Position numbers and translations under genes: made by a program
In this document: piece after piece, positions 1 to 8,035 of the stretch
Layout: every line of letters begins with the position of its first letter
Position numbering within the stretch: position 1 is the stretch's first letter
DNA from: JBFWPF01 sp050250135
GTDB taxonomy: Bacteria > Chlamydiota > Chlamydiia > Chlamydiales > JAFEGQ01
Direction of reading: 5' to 3'
Assembly (NCBI GenBank): GCA_050250135.1
Contig: JBFWPF010000027.1
Coordinates: 1 to 30,920, forward strand
Length of the DNA stretch: 30,920 nt
Notes under the pieces: generated by a model
The model's database searches: none
Told to the model about the DNA's origin: nothing
Seen by the model: the letters and a program-made list of their open reading frames with translations, nothing else

Positions 1-130
1 TGCGCGTAGCGCACCGTTAGGCTGCCTGGACGAGCGGATGAGCCCCAGCTATAAGACGGGCAGGGGGTGGATGCCGGGCGAGAGATTTTTTTCCAAAAAG
101 GTGTCCAAAAAAATGGTGGCGGTACAACCC
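1..130. other. Left edge without a confident gene
   Basis: One plus-strand frame is open from base 2 to a TAG at 152-154, about 50 codons. It has no recognisable family signature and overlaps the 3' end of the gene at 131. The stretch also holds a short direct repeat (TCCAAAAA twice, near 87-115) in an A/T-rich patch. I see no convincing terminator for the minus-strand gene that ends at 131. The open frame could be the tail of a gene lying to the left, or chance. Confidence 0.2.
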
Positions 131-2950
131 TTACTTGGTAAACGCCTCGCTTAGCCGTACCTGTTCGTTGGTCATCTCCCCTCCCTTCTCGGCGCTGCGC
201 ACGGCGGTTGAAGCAAGGGAGCGGAGGGCGTGCTCCTGGGGCAATTCCTTGAGCAGGTCCTTAGCTAACAGCACGTGTCGAGGGAGGCGCTGAACAGCTG
301 TGATTGCTAGCGATCTTAAGGAGGAGTTGAGCCCCAACGTCAAGCTCTTATCGGTAGACTGGAGGGGCCTTTTCTCCCCTAACAACTGCTCACAGAGCTT
401 GTCAGCCTGAGCAAGAATCTTCGCATCCTCCGCTTGATGGCCAGCGTACTCCGCTATCCCTTTCGCGTACGCTGCAAAGGAGGAAGAGGAGAGGAGCTGC
501 AGCAGCTGGGCGGCCCGCGCTCCCGGATCTTCCACCTTTTTGATCTTCGCCACCTCGTTCTGGAAGGGGGAGATCGCCTTATGGAGTTTGGAGGCCCGCT
601 CAAAAGCAGTGTTGAGGGCCTTTTCGTCGAGGGAATGGTCCTTGAGTAGATCCCTCACTTCGCGAGCTTCTCCCGCCTGTACAAGGAAGGCGATTTGCTT
701 GGCAAAGGTCTCCTCAGTCTCGATCCACTCCTCTACGATCTTAGGGCCACGATTGAGAAGGTCGGCTCTATCGACTGTTGGAGCGGGTGAACGCGCCCCT
801 TTGGCAAGCTGTGTGGCCACGTATTGGATCGCCCCTTCCGTTTTATGGATGACGGCCTCCTTCTCCTCTCTATTCAGCCCAGCAAAGTCAAGGGCCTTGG
901 AGAGCATCGAGGGGTCGAGCTTCAAAAGCGCCGATGCCCTTTCGATGGGGGAGGTCGCGGCGTTGGCCTCTACCGAGGTGGCATAGTCGAGAAGGATGTC
1001 GGCCACCCGGTCGGCCCGCTTGGCCGAGTCCACGCCCTTTAGCTCGAGAGAGAGCCTCTGAGGAAGCTCATGGGTAAGGGTTTGGCTGGCCCGCTCCCGC
1101 ACCTGTTTGATGATGGCCCGCCGATCTTTTTTTGCTAGGACGGCCGTAGGGAGAAGCTTAAGTTCAGGCTCGATATTCAGGAACTTGGCAAAAGTGGCTC
1201 GGGGAAAGAGGGACGCCTTTTCGACCATCTCTTGGTAGAGAAGGCCAGTGTCCCTAGTGGTTGTGGCAGTGCCCAGACGGTCGGTGATCCTCATTTTGAG
1301 GAAGTAGGCGTCGGATACCTCCCCACGCTCGTCTAGCATCTTGAGGAAGTCGCTAAAGCGGTGGCCCGATATCGCATAGGCAAGGGCGATCTCTTCGCTG
1401 TAGTGGGTTCTGAGGCTCTCCACTGCGAGGCTCTTTAGGATCCCCGGGTCTTGTACCTTTGCAAATTTTGCCATCTTTATCTGCCCTTCCAGGGCAACGG
1501 GGGTCAATTTCCCTTCGACTTGGAGGCGGTAAAGCTCATTCCAGAAGTTGTTGTGGTCCCTTTCTTGGGAGTTGGCGAGGTGCTGGAGGTGTTGGGCGCG
1601 GATTTTGGGATCGCCTACCTTTTCGAATAGAAGGGAAATAGCGCGCCGCTCTCCTTCAGTGGTCGCGACCCCCTTCAGGAGCTTCTCGATCTTGGCCTCT
1701 CTCCGCCGGGTTCCTAGGGAGGAGGCATAGGGGGCGATTCGCCCTTTCGGCAGACCCCGGGTAACGGTGGCAAAGCCGGCGGGACTATTGAGGAGGTAAA
1801 GCGCTGCAAGAGAGTGCTTGATTTCGGTGCGGTAGGCGGGTTGGAGGGCGAGCCTCTCTAAAACGGCAATTTCGGTGTTCAGCTGATCGAGGTAGAGTTG
1901 GCGGAGCCGCTCAGGGGAGGCCCCTGCTAAGGCAGCCGCCTCTAGGTTTCGCTTAAGCCGTTTGATGGCGTTTTCCCTCTGATAGAGGATGGCATCGGGC
2001 ACAAACGCGCTAATGGTGCCACTGACGGCATCGACCTCAGAGAAGAGCGTGAGGCGGCGATCAAGCTCTAGGGAGAGGTGGCCGGTGCGCTCCTTGGCTA
2101 GCTCGGTTCCGAGGGCCCTCTCCATCAGCTTGTCGTAGTGGTAGGCAAAGGGCTCCATGGCAAGAGCCAACCCCGGCGTCTTCTGAAGGCTGATGAGGGC
2201 TTGCTGGACCTCAAGCTGTAGCTCTCCTGCGGTCTGCCCCTCCCGGGCGAGGAGCTGAAAGAGCCCCTCTCGGCTGCACATCTGCCAGAGGTGGTAGAGC
2301 TGTCGGGGAGTAGCCGTTCCATTGGCGAGGTGGACGAGGGCCTTTTCGCTCTCTTCAATAAATATCGATCCTGCCCTGCTGGGGTTACCCTGAAGGTGGG
2401 GAATGAGGGTGGAGCCATGGTGAACCACCCGCTGCTCGCCCACCTTTTCTAGCCCCTTCAAGAAGGCAACTTTTTCGGTAAACTGCGCCTCGAGCTCGAG
2501 GAGGGGGTGCCCCTTAAGGGATTGCCGAGTGGGATCGACCTGGTCAAGGTGGCTCTTGAGCTGATGAAGGTACTCCTCAAGGTTAGCCCGAAGGTTGGGG
2601 ATCCCGTTGTCTCTCTTTACCTCATTTTGAACGCTGTGGATCACCCGCGCTACTTGGTCAGGGGTAGCGTGACGGGCAAATTCGGCAAGGGTGTTTCCTG
2701 GAATCTCCCGGTTGTAGAGGTAGTCGGCGTAAATATAGAGGAGGTTCTTTCCCTTGGCGGCATCTTCGCGGAGTGGGGCAAGCTCACTCTGGTAACCAAG
2801 CGCCTTCCAAAAGGCGTTGCGGAACCGTTGGTAGCGGGGGAAATCGGCCGGTTTTAGCTCCTTTACGTCTGTCCAGTGGCTCCACCTGAGCTGCTCGTCA
2901 GGGGTGTTAAATGGCTTTGTTCTTGTGAAGTTTCTCCCGATGCTTTCCAT
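131..2950 (-). CDS. Large hypothetical protein, 939 aa
   Basis: The family is not recognised. The product is a long, soluble-looking protein rich in Ala, Leu, Glu, Lys and Arg, with the composition of an alpha-helical, partly coiled-coil protein. I see no signal peptide, membrane segment, Cys cluster, P-loop or other catalytic motif. The ATG at 2950 is preceded by AGGA about 8 bases upstream (minus strand), which supports this start. The 87-bp gap to lepB is A/T-rich and contains a perfect dyad at 2966-2992. Large orphan helical proteins of this kind are common in Chlamydiota and some are type III secreted effectors, but nothing in the sequence proves secretion. The opposite strand has several overlapping open frames that I treat as shadows. 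I am confident it is a gene; its function is unknown. Confidence 0.8.
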   Translation of the reverse strand: MESIGRNFTRTKPFNTPDEQLRWSHWTDVKELKPADFPRYQRFRNAFWKALGYQSELAPLREDAAKGKNLLYIYADYLYNREIPGNTLAEFARHATPDQVARVIHSVQNEVKRDNGIPNLRANLEEYLHQLKSHLDQVDPTRQSLKGHPLLELEAQFTEKVAFLKGLEKVGEQRVVHHGSTLIPHLQGNPSRAGSIFIEESEKALVHLANGTATPRQLYHLWQMCSREGLFQLLAREGQTAGELQLEVQQALISLQKTPGLALAMEPFAYHYDKLMERALGTELAKERTGHLSLELDRRLTLFSEVDAVSGTISAFVPDAILYQRENAIKRLKRNLEAAALAGASPERLRQLYLDQLNTEIAVLERLALQPAYRTEIKHSLAALYLLNSPAGFATVTRGLPKGRIAPYASSLGTRRREAKIEKLLKGVATTEGERRAISLLFEKVGDPKIRAQHLQHLANSQERDHNNFWNELYRLQVEGKLTPVALEGQIKMAKFAKVQDPGILKSLAVESLRTHYSEEIALAYAISGHRFSDFLKMLDERGEVSDAYFLKMRITDRLGTATTTRDTGLLYQEMVEKASLFPRATFAKFLNIEPELKLLPTAVLAKKDRRAIIKQVRERASQTLTHELPQRLSLELKGVDSAKRADRVADILLDYATSVEANAATSPIERASALLKLDPSMLSKALDFAGLNREEKEAVIHKTEGAIQYVATQLAKGARSPAPTVDRADLLNRGPKIVEEWIETEETFAKQIAFLVQAGEAREVRDLLKDHSLDEKALNTAFERASKLHKAISPFQNEVAKIKKVEDPGARAAQLLQLLSSSSFAAYAKGIAEYAGHQAEDAKILAQADKLCEQLLGEKRPLQSTDKSLTLGLNSSLRSLAITAVQRLPRHVLLAKDLLKELPQEHALRSLASTAVRSAEKGGEMTNEQVRLSEAFTK

Positions 2951-2965
2951 TTCCTATTCCTATGT

Positions 2966-2992
2966 AATTTATTACTAAATCTGTAATAAATT
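2966..2992. promoter_or_regulatory. Operator-like perfect dyad upstream of the 939-aa gene
   Basis: AATTTATTAC and GTAATAAATT form perfect 10-bp arms around a 7-base centre, 16 bp upstream of the ATG at 2950. Outer ATGT/ACAT bases continue the symmetry imperfectly. The position between a likely minus-strand promoter and the start codon fits a repressor site. The arms are A/T-only apart from one G-C pair, so chance in an A/T-rich leader is possible. Confidence 0.4.
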
Positions 2993-3037
2993 GTAACATA
3001 GAAATGTGAATAAACATTTAAGGTCAAAATAAGATAG

Positions 3038-4819
3038 TTAGTTCTTGAGAATTAGTCGCTTAAAGTGGGAGCGCCGGCTCTCCCGGCGGCTCCAGAGGAG
3101 CCAGCCAATCAGGATAAGGAGGGCGATGCCCCAGACGACGATCCCGGCGGGGGTAAGCCAAGGGTTAGGGGGCATAAAGGGGACCCCCCACCGCTTGCCC
3201 GCTGGCCAGAAGATAAAGGAGGGGGCCCCCCTAATATTGTCCTCGGGGACAAAGCCAAAGACCCGGCTATCACCCGAGTTGGCGTAGTTGTCGCCAAGGG
3301 CGAGGTACCCCTTTTCGGGGACCCTAAGCCCCAGTTTCTTAAGCTTGGCCCGGTCGATCTCCCCGTTCTGGAGGGGGGGGCCTTGGTCGACAAAGGGGTG
3401 GTAGGGGAGGCTAGCGCTGGCCCGCTCCTCCTCGGCGGCGATAAAGGCCTTAAGGGAGGGGTCCTCTGAGGTAAAGATGGGGTGGGCAAGGAGGTAGAGA
3501 TCCCCATCGCGGTAAAAGGCGTACCGGTTGGGGTAGGGGGCCTCAAAGCGGTTGGGTTCTAGCGAGGTGTTAAAGTCGATGCCGAGGTTGAAGAGCCTTT
3601 GGATGTGGGCCGGCTCTTCGCTGTAGAGGGGGTGGTCCCGCTCAAGGGGGATAAGGAGGCCGCTAAAGGCGACCTTGTAGGCGGTCCCATCGGTGAACTG
3701 GTAGCGACCGTCGGGGACGGAGGGGAAGGGGACCCGGAGGGTTAGGGGGAGGTTGGGGTGGGCTTCGGGGTAGGCCCTCCCTCCCTTGACGAGGAAGCGG
3801 GAGGTGGTCATGTGGCGCATGAGCGCCTCTAGGTGCGCTTCGGTGAGGGGGAGGTGGGAGGTTTGGGTCTGGAAGCCGCCGGTGAGGGTAGGGTGATGGG
3901 CGAGCTGCAGGAGGTAGCTCTCCCCTTTCTGGCCAAAGCGGGCCGCCTGCTGGGGGGAGAGGAGGCGGGCCATGGCATAGTTGTCGATCCCCCAGAGGGA
4001 GCCGTAGGTAAGGCTAGGGCGCTCGGGGACCCATCCCCCTCCCTCCCAGATCTCGGCCTTGCGGCTTGCGAGGCTGAGGCGGCCAAGGGGGGCATTCATC
4101 TGCTTAAAGAGGAGGGTCTGGCCGGTCCGCTCAGGGATCCCCTGGAAGTGGATAAAGGGGATGGTGGTGACCTCATCGACCCACCGGTTTTCCCGCAGCT
4201 CGGAGAGGTCGCGCCCCTTCGCATCCATCCCATAGATCTTCCCTCCGTAAAAGTAGAGGGTGTCGCCCGGCTTTCCCATCACCCGCTTGATGAGCCGCTT
4301 TTTACTCGGTATCCCGAGGTAGCGGGTATCCTGATCGGGGATATCCATGTCCTCTGAGGTGAAGACAAAAACACCGGTCCGCTTGACCCGATCGGGGCTA
4401 AAGAAGAAGTGCTTTGGGGTCATCGGGATGTTGAGGCCGAAGGGGGTCTTGGTGACGAGGAGGCGGTCGAGCTCCTGGAAGTGGGGGCGCATCGAGCCCG
4501 AGGGGATCTCCATCGGCTCAAACCACATCTGCCGGATCACAATGGCCGCAAGGAGGGCAAGGGCGAGCCCGACGACAAATTCGATGAGGCGGCGGACGGG
4601 GTGCTTTCTGAGGAGATGGGGGGCGTAGGTTTCGAGCGATTTGGCCCGATTGCTCGCCTCCTCTCGGTTGCGGCCGAGGAGGGCCTTGTCGAGGGCCTCG
4701 AGGTCCCCCTCTACTCGGCTAAGGTCGTTGGGTGAGAGCCGCTTCCAGGCCAGCTTGTAGTGGCTGTGGAACTTATAAAAGAGCTTCCGGGAGCGGCGGA
4801 GGGAGTAGGGTTTGGCCAC
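3038..4819 (-). CDS. lepB: Signal peptidase I, chlamydial long form (593 aa)
   Basis: This membrane-anchored serine protease cleaves Sec and Tat signal peptides on the outer face of the inner membrane. A membrane segment at about residues 79-98 precedes box B (PSGSM), with catalytic Ser109. Box D (KRVMGKPGD) carries the general-base Lys178, and box E (GDNYANSGDSR) lies at about 509-519. Roughly 310 residues separate boxes D and E, so the protein is almost twice the usual bacterial length; long LepB forms are known in Chlamydiae. A second hydrophobic segment near the C-terminus (about 555-575) is followed by a basic tail. The start is GTG, with AGGA 5-6 bases upstream. A possible promoter is TTGTTC-N16-TATTTT at 4867-4894. 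All catalytic residues are present and the gene looks intact. Confidence 0.96.
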   Translation of the reverse strand: MAKPYSLRRSRKLFYKFHSHYKLAWKRLSPNDLSRVEGDLEALDKALLGRNREEASNRAKSLETYAPHLLRKHPVRRLIEFVVGLALALLAAIVIRQMWFEPMEIPSGSMRPHFQELDRLLVTKTPFGLNIPMTPKHFFFSPDRVKRTGVFVFTSEDMDIPDQDTRYLGIPSKKRLIKRVMGKPGDTLYFYGGKIYGMDAKGRDLSELRENRWVDEVTTIPFIHFQGIPERTGQTLLFKQMNAPLGRLSLASRKAEIWEGGGWVPERPSLTYGSLWGIDNYAMARLLSPQQAARFGQKGESYLLQLAHHPTLTGGFQTQTSHLPLTEAHLEALMRHMTTSRFLVKGGRAYPEAHPNLPLTLRVPFPSVPDGRYQFTDGTAYKVAFSGLLIPLERDHPLYSEEPAHIQRLFNLGIDFNTSLEPNRFEAPYPNRYAFYRDGDLYLLAHPIFTSEDPSLKAFIAAEEERASASLPYHPFVDQGPPLQNGEIDRAKLKKLGLRVPEKGYLALGDNYANSGDSRVFGFVPEDNIRGAPSFIFWPAGKRWGVPFMPPNPWLTPAGIVVWGIALLILIGWLLWSRRESRRSHFKRLILKN

Positions 4820-4866
4820 GACATCCTGGGTTGTGAAATGCCGCTTAGACTAGCGGGTGAGGGGGA

Positions 4867-4894
4867 AAAATACAAACCGTGCAGCTATGAACAA
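4867..4894 (-). promoter_or_regulatory. Possible lepB promoter
   Basis: TTGTTC and TATTTT are separated by 16 bases on the minus strand, giving a leader of about 40 bases before the GTG of lepB. The match to the sigma-70 consensus is moderate. The rest of the 274-bp gap (4820-5093) shows no gene. Confidence 0.3.
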
Positions 4895-5093
4895 GTTTTG
4901 TGCAAGAGACTGTGGGAAATTGAATTCTGCGGGCTAATGCCTAACGCGCCCATTTTAAGGTGGTTGAGCAAGTCCTCCCCCTCAATTCACTCCCCGATTT
5001 TCCCCGCAACCCCCCATTTGTCTCCCCCGCTATCAACAGACCATCTACAGACTTTCCACAATCGCTCCGAAGAGAGAGGGGGCAATTAGTGTA

Positions 5094-5813
5094 CTAACGG
5101 AGCAATTTGGGTTTAGGGGAGAGGAGGGAGCGGCCCGAGTCGATGACGCGGATCTTATTGGCCAAGGTGAGGGGGGAGACCTCGACCCAGTAGGGGAAGT
5201 GGGCGGGATAGGCGACCTCACTTGCGGGGAGGTAAATGGTCACCCGCTTTCCATCGAGCTCGCTTCGATCCTGGGGCCAGTTCCCTTCAAAGGCTTTGAA
5301 GATCACCTCCCGCCGGCGGCTCCCCTCATAGACGAGGGCGGGTTGCCAGTAGGGACGGTTGTCCTTCCCTCCAGGAGGGGGTGGGCCAACGCGGCGTCGG
5401 TAGGCCTCCGGCACCTCATGGAAGTCGAGGGTAATGAGGGTGGAGAGGAGGGATTCGGTGGGGCTTGCCTTCATCCAGCTGTTTTGAGCATAGGAGTAGG
5501 TGCCGACGACCCTTCCCGTTTTGAGATCGAGGACGTGGGCGGTCCAGGAGGTGTGGCGCGGCGCCCCCTTCTCGAGCCAGTTCTTCCAATGGATGGTTTT
5601 GGGGCGCCCCATCCGCTCGGGAAGGGTGACCTCCTCCAAAACGGCCTGGTCCCCTTGCTTTTGGCTGACGAGGATAAGGGTGCAGGTCCGGTTCTGCTGG
5701 GCAACCAGGTAATCCCCCTCACACGCCTCCCGGATATTGGAAAGGAGGGTGATGCCAAAGGCACTGCTCACAGGAGCGAAAAGTAAAAAGATAAGTAGCC
5801 AAAATCGTTGCAC
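5094..5813 (-). CDS. Secreted conserved hypothetical protein next to lepB (239 aa)
   Basis: The N-terminus is a clear Sec signal peptide: a short start, a hydrophobic run at about residues 4-18 (FWLLIFLLFAPVSSAFG) and a likely cleavage after SSAFG. The mature part of about 220 residues is soluble and probably beta-rich. It has an early Cys pair (residues 30 and 43) and a proline/glycine patch (GPPPPGG) near residue 143. No catalytic motif is seen. In C. trachomatis the gene after lepB (CT020) is a hypothetical of similar size, CT021. Position and length suggest this is its counterpart, which is an inference from memory of gene order. The GTG start has GAGGAG about 9 bases upstream. It lies 27 bp downstream of the OPT transporter gene and may be cotranscribed with it. 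The likely location is periplasmic. Confidence 0.85.
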   Translation of the reverse strand: MQRFWLLIFLLFAPVSSAFGITLLSNIREACEGDYLVAQQNRTCTLILVSQKQGDQAVLEEVTLPERMGRPKTIHWKNWLEKGAPRHTSWTAHVLDLKTGRVVGTYSYAQNSWMKASPTESLLSTLITLDFHEVPEAYRRRVGPPPPGGKDNRPYWQPALVYEGSRRREVIFKAFEGNWPQDRSELDGKRVTIYLPASEVAYPAHFPYWVEVSPLTLANKIRVIDSGRSLLSPKPKLLR

Positions 5814-5840
5814 GCGCGCTCTCTCCTCTGGAGCGACAGG

Positions 5841-7682
5841 TTACTGAGGCTCCGATTTTCCGGCTACTTTACGTGCGGCGAGTAGGCCAAAGAGGAGGAT
5901 CACAACGCCGTACGAGATGAGGGCAATCCAGGAACCTCCCCAAGGCGAACCGGTAGGGGAGAGGAGGCCGACGACGGTGAGGAGGGCGATGGTCACACCG
6001 GTTAGTGCATCACCGGCGATCAACCCCGAGCCGATGAGGACACCGTGCTCGTGGGTGTGGGGATCGCGGGAGAGGCGTCTAACCAGGAAGGAGAGAATGC
6101 CTCCCGCCCCAATCGCGAGGGAGGTGGAGAGGGGGAGGTAGAGGCCAAGGGCGAAAGGGAGGGAGCCGACGCCGAGGAGCTCGACGACAACGCCCAAAAT
6201 GGCGCCGACGAGCACGAGGAAGTAGGGGAGGTTTTTGTCGATCACCCCCTTCACAATGAGCGCCATCAGGTTGGCCTGCGGAGCGGGGAGGGCATCGCTT
6301 CCAAAGCCGTAGGTGTGGTTGAGGAGGCGGAGCACCCAGCCGATAAGGAGGGCGGGCAGGAGGATACCGATCCCCATGGCGATCTGCTGGAGCATAGGGG
6401 TGGCACCGACGAGATAACCGGTCTTGAGGTCTTGTGAGGTGTCGGCAGCGACGCCGATGGCGATCCCGACGATCGAGCCGAGGGTCATCGCCATGATGAG
6501 GTAGGTCCGGTCGGTCCAGTCGAGGAGCAAAAAGATCCCGGTGGTGGCCAGGAGGGCGCAGATGATCATCCCCGACATCGGGCAGGAGGAGACACCGATC
6601 AATCCGACCGTAATGGCCGTGAGGGCGACGACAAAGAGGCCGAGGATCAGGGTGAGGAGGACGGTGAGGCTGTTGAACTTGATTTGGGGGAGGAAAAAGA
6701 GGAGGAGGATGGCGATGACCAGCCCGCCCACAAGATAGAGAGGGGGAAGATCGGTCTCGGTCCGCTTTTTCTCCGGCTTGTGAAAGAGATCGCGGATCAT
6801 CGGCCCAAAGTGGCCCCGGATCGAGCGGGAGAGGATCGGCAGGAGCTTTAGGAGGCTAAGGATACCCGCTACGGCGACGGCGCCGGTGCCGATGTAGCGG
6901 ATGTAGTGGGACCAGATCTGGCCTGCGTCCATCTGAGCGACCGGCACGGTTGAGGGGAAGATCGTCACGTCCGCCCCTCCAAAGAGGGTGATAAGGGGGA
7001 TCAGGACCCACCAGGCGAGGGCGCCGCCAGCGACCATGATTAGCGAGTAGCGGACCCCGATCACATAGCCGACCCCCAAGAGGGCGGGGGTGGTGTCGAG
7101 GTAGATCCGGGTCTTTCCTACCGACCAGACCGCCGTCTCAGGCCAGAGGCGAAAAACCCCCATGCAGACCTTGTCGACGACTCCGATGAGGAGGCCCCAC
7201 AGGGTCAGCAGCGCCCGAGCGCCACTCGACTCACCCGACTTCAAAATCGCCGCGCAGGCAGTCCCTTCGGGGAAGGGGAGGTTGTCGTGCTCCTCAACCA
7301 TCAGGTGGTGACGCAAGGGGACGTTGAAGACAATGCCGAGTATTCCGCCGATAATCGCAATGGCAAAGACCTTCCACGTCGTAGGGGGAGCTCCCAGGAG
7401 GTATAGAGCCGGTATGGTGAAGATCGCCCCCGAGGCGACCGCCTCCCCCGCCGAGGCAAGGGTCTGGACCATATTGTTCTCCAGGATCCGCGACCCCCTT
7501 GTCAGGAGGCGCAGGACCGCCATCGAGATAACCGCCGCCGGGATAGAGGCTGAAACGGTGAGTCCCACCTTAAGCCCCAGGTAGGCGTTTCCAACAGCAA
7601 AAACAAGCCCAATAATTAAACCGAGGCCGATCGCTCTTACAGTTAACTCTTTAGTAGACTTTTGTTTTATAGCCTGTTGCAT
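5841..7682 (-). CDS. OPT family oligopeptide transporter (613 aa)
   Basis: This is a polytopic inner-membrane protein with about 14-16 hydrophobic segments, of the OPT (oligopeptide transporter) superfamily, which imports small peptides or metal-chelate compounds with protons. Supporting features are the conserved N-terminal region ending GNAYLGLKVGLTVSASIPAA, the Pro/Phe-rich signature (LPFPEGTACA), the GVSSCPMSG segment and the later repeat of gly-rich helices. Family length is 600-700 residues. I start it at the ATG at 7682, which has AAAAGG about 8 bases upstream, rather than at an in-frame codon 14 residues earlier. It lies 27 bp upstream of the secreted protein at 5094-5813 and diverges from the small gene at 7736. 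For an intracellular bacterium it is a plausible host-peptide uptake system. The substrate cannot be told from sequence. Confidence 0.92.
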   Translation of the reverse strand: MQQAIKQKSTKELTVRAIGLGLIIGLVFAVGNAYLGLKVGLTVSASIPAAVISMAVLRLLTRGSRILENNMVQTLASAGEAVASGAIFTIPALYLLGAPPTTWKVFAIAIIGGILGIVFNVPLRHHLMVEEHDNLPFPEGTACAAILKSGESSGARALLTLWGLLIGVVDKVCMGVFRLWPETAVWSVGKTRIYLDTTPALLGVGYVIGVRYSLIMVAGGALAWWVLIPLITLFGGADVTIFPSTVPVAQMDAGQIWSHYIRYIGTGAVAVAGILSLLKLLPILSRSIRGHFGPMIRDLFHKPEKKRTETDLPPLYLVGGLVIAILLLFFLPQIKFNSLTVLLTLILGLFVVALTAITVGLIGVSSCPMSGMIICALLATTGIFLLLDWTDRTYLIMAMTLGSIVGIAIGVAADTSQDLKTGYLVGATPMLQQIAMGIGILLPALLIGWVLRLLNHTYGFGSDALPAPQANLMALIVKGVIDKNLPYFLVLVGAILGVVVELLGVGSLPFALGLYLPLSTSLAIGAGGILSFLVRRLSRDPHTHEHGVLIGSGLIAGDALTGVTIALLTVVGLLSPTGSPWGGSWIALISYGVVILLFGLLAARKVAGKSEPQ

Positions 7683-7735
7683 TATTAGACCTTTTTGTTT
7701 ATTGCTATAGTAAGCAAGAAACAATTTACTTGGTT

Positions 7736-7993
7736 ATGAGCAAGATACTGGCTTTGTGCCTTTTCTGCCTAGTCCTATCGGGGGCAGCCCCTCCGAGCCA
7801 GCTCTTTTGCCTTAAAAAGTGCCATGAGGCCTACTGTGCTCGGGCTCGGAAGGCGTTTAATGAGTCGGAGCGGCTTGTCTTCAAGGACTACACCCGGAGC
7901 CGCTTTGAGTATGAGCAGGGGTGCTACTACCTCTGCCGCGCCCGCTGCATCCTCCTCCGGATGCGCCAAATTCAACCGCGGGGTGCGGAGTGA
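7736..7993 (+). CDS. Small secreted Cys-rich protein (85 aa)
   Basis: The family is not recognised. The first 17-19 residues form a typical signal peptide (MSKILALCLFCLVLSGAA). The mature part of about 65 residues has six Cys in two clusters: C-x3-C-x4-C near its start and C-x3-C-x3-C near its end. They are separated by about 30 polar, charged residues. That spacing fits two disulfide-stapled helices in an oxidising compartment. The ATG at 7736 is preferred; a TTG two codons upstream is in the same frame. It is divergent from the OPT gene and ends 43 bp before pncB. An opposite-strand open frame covers the same bases but lacks such structure. The cysteine pattern and signal peptide make a real gene likely, though its small size leaves doubt. 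Confidence 0.6.
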   Translation: MSKILALCLFCLVLSGAAPPSQLFCLKKCHEAYCARARKAFNESERLVFKDYTRSRFEYEQGCYYLCRARCILLRMRQIQPRGAE

Positions 7994-7998
7994 TCGGC

Positions 7999-8028
7999 TT
8001 GCGCGCTGTAGTGCCCATGGGCTACTCT
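7999..8028 (+). promoter_or_regulatory. Candidate leaderless promoter of pncB
   Basis: TTGCGC-N18-TACTCT is followed by 7 bases and then the ATG at 8036. There is no Shine-Dalgarno sequence before this start. Transcription would begin at or next to the ATG. The match to the consensus is modest, and I include it because four other genes here show the same layout. Confidence 0.4.
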
Positions 8029-8035
8029 GCGCCTC

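Noticed and set aside
87..115. TCCAAAAA direct repeat and A/T run as a terminator for the gene ending at 131
   Set aside because: The halves repeat directly and do not pair into a stable stem.
3833..4357. Plus-strand open frame of 174 codons
   Set aside because: It is antisense to lepB, whose catalytic boxes are clear, and shows no motif.
5199..5786. Plus-strand open frame of 195 codons
   Set aside because: It is antisense to the secreted protein gene, which has a proper signal peptide and ribosome site.
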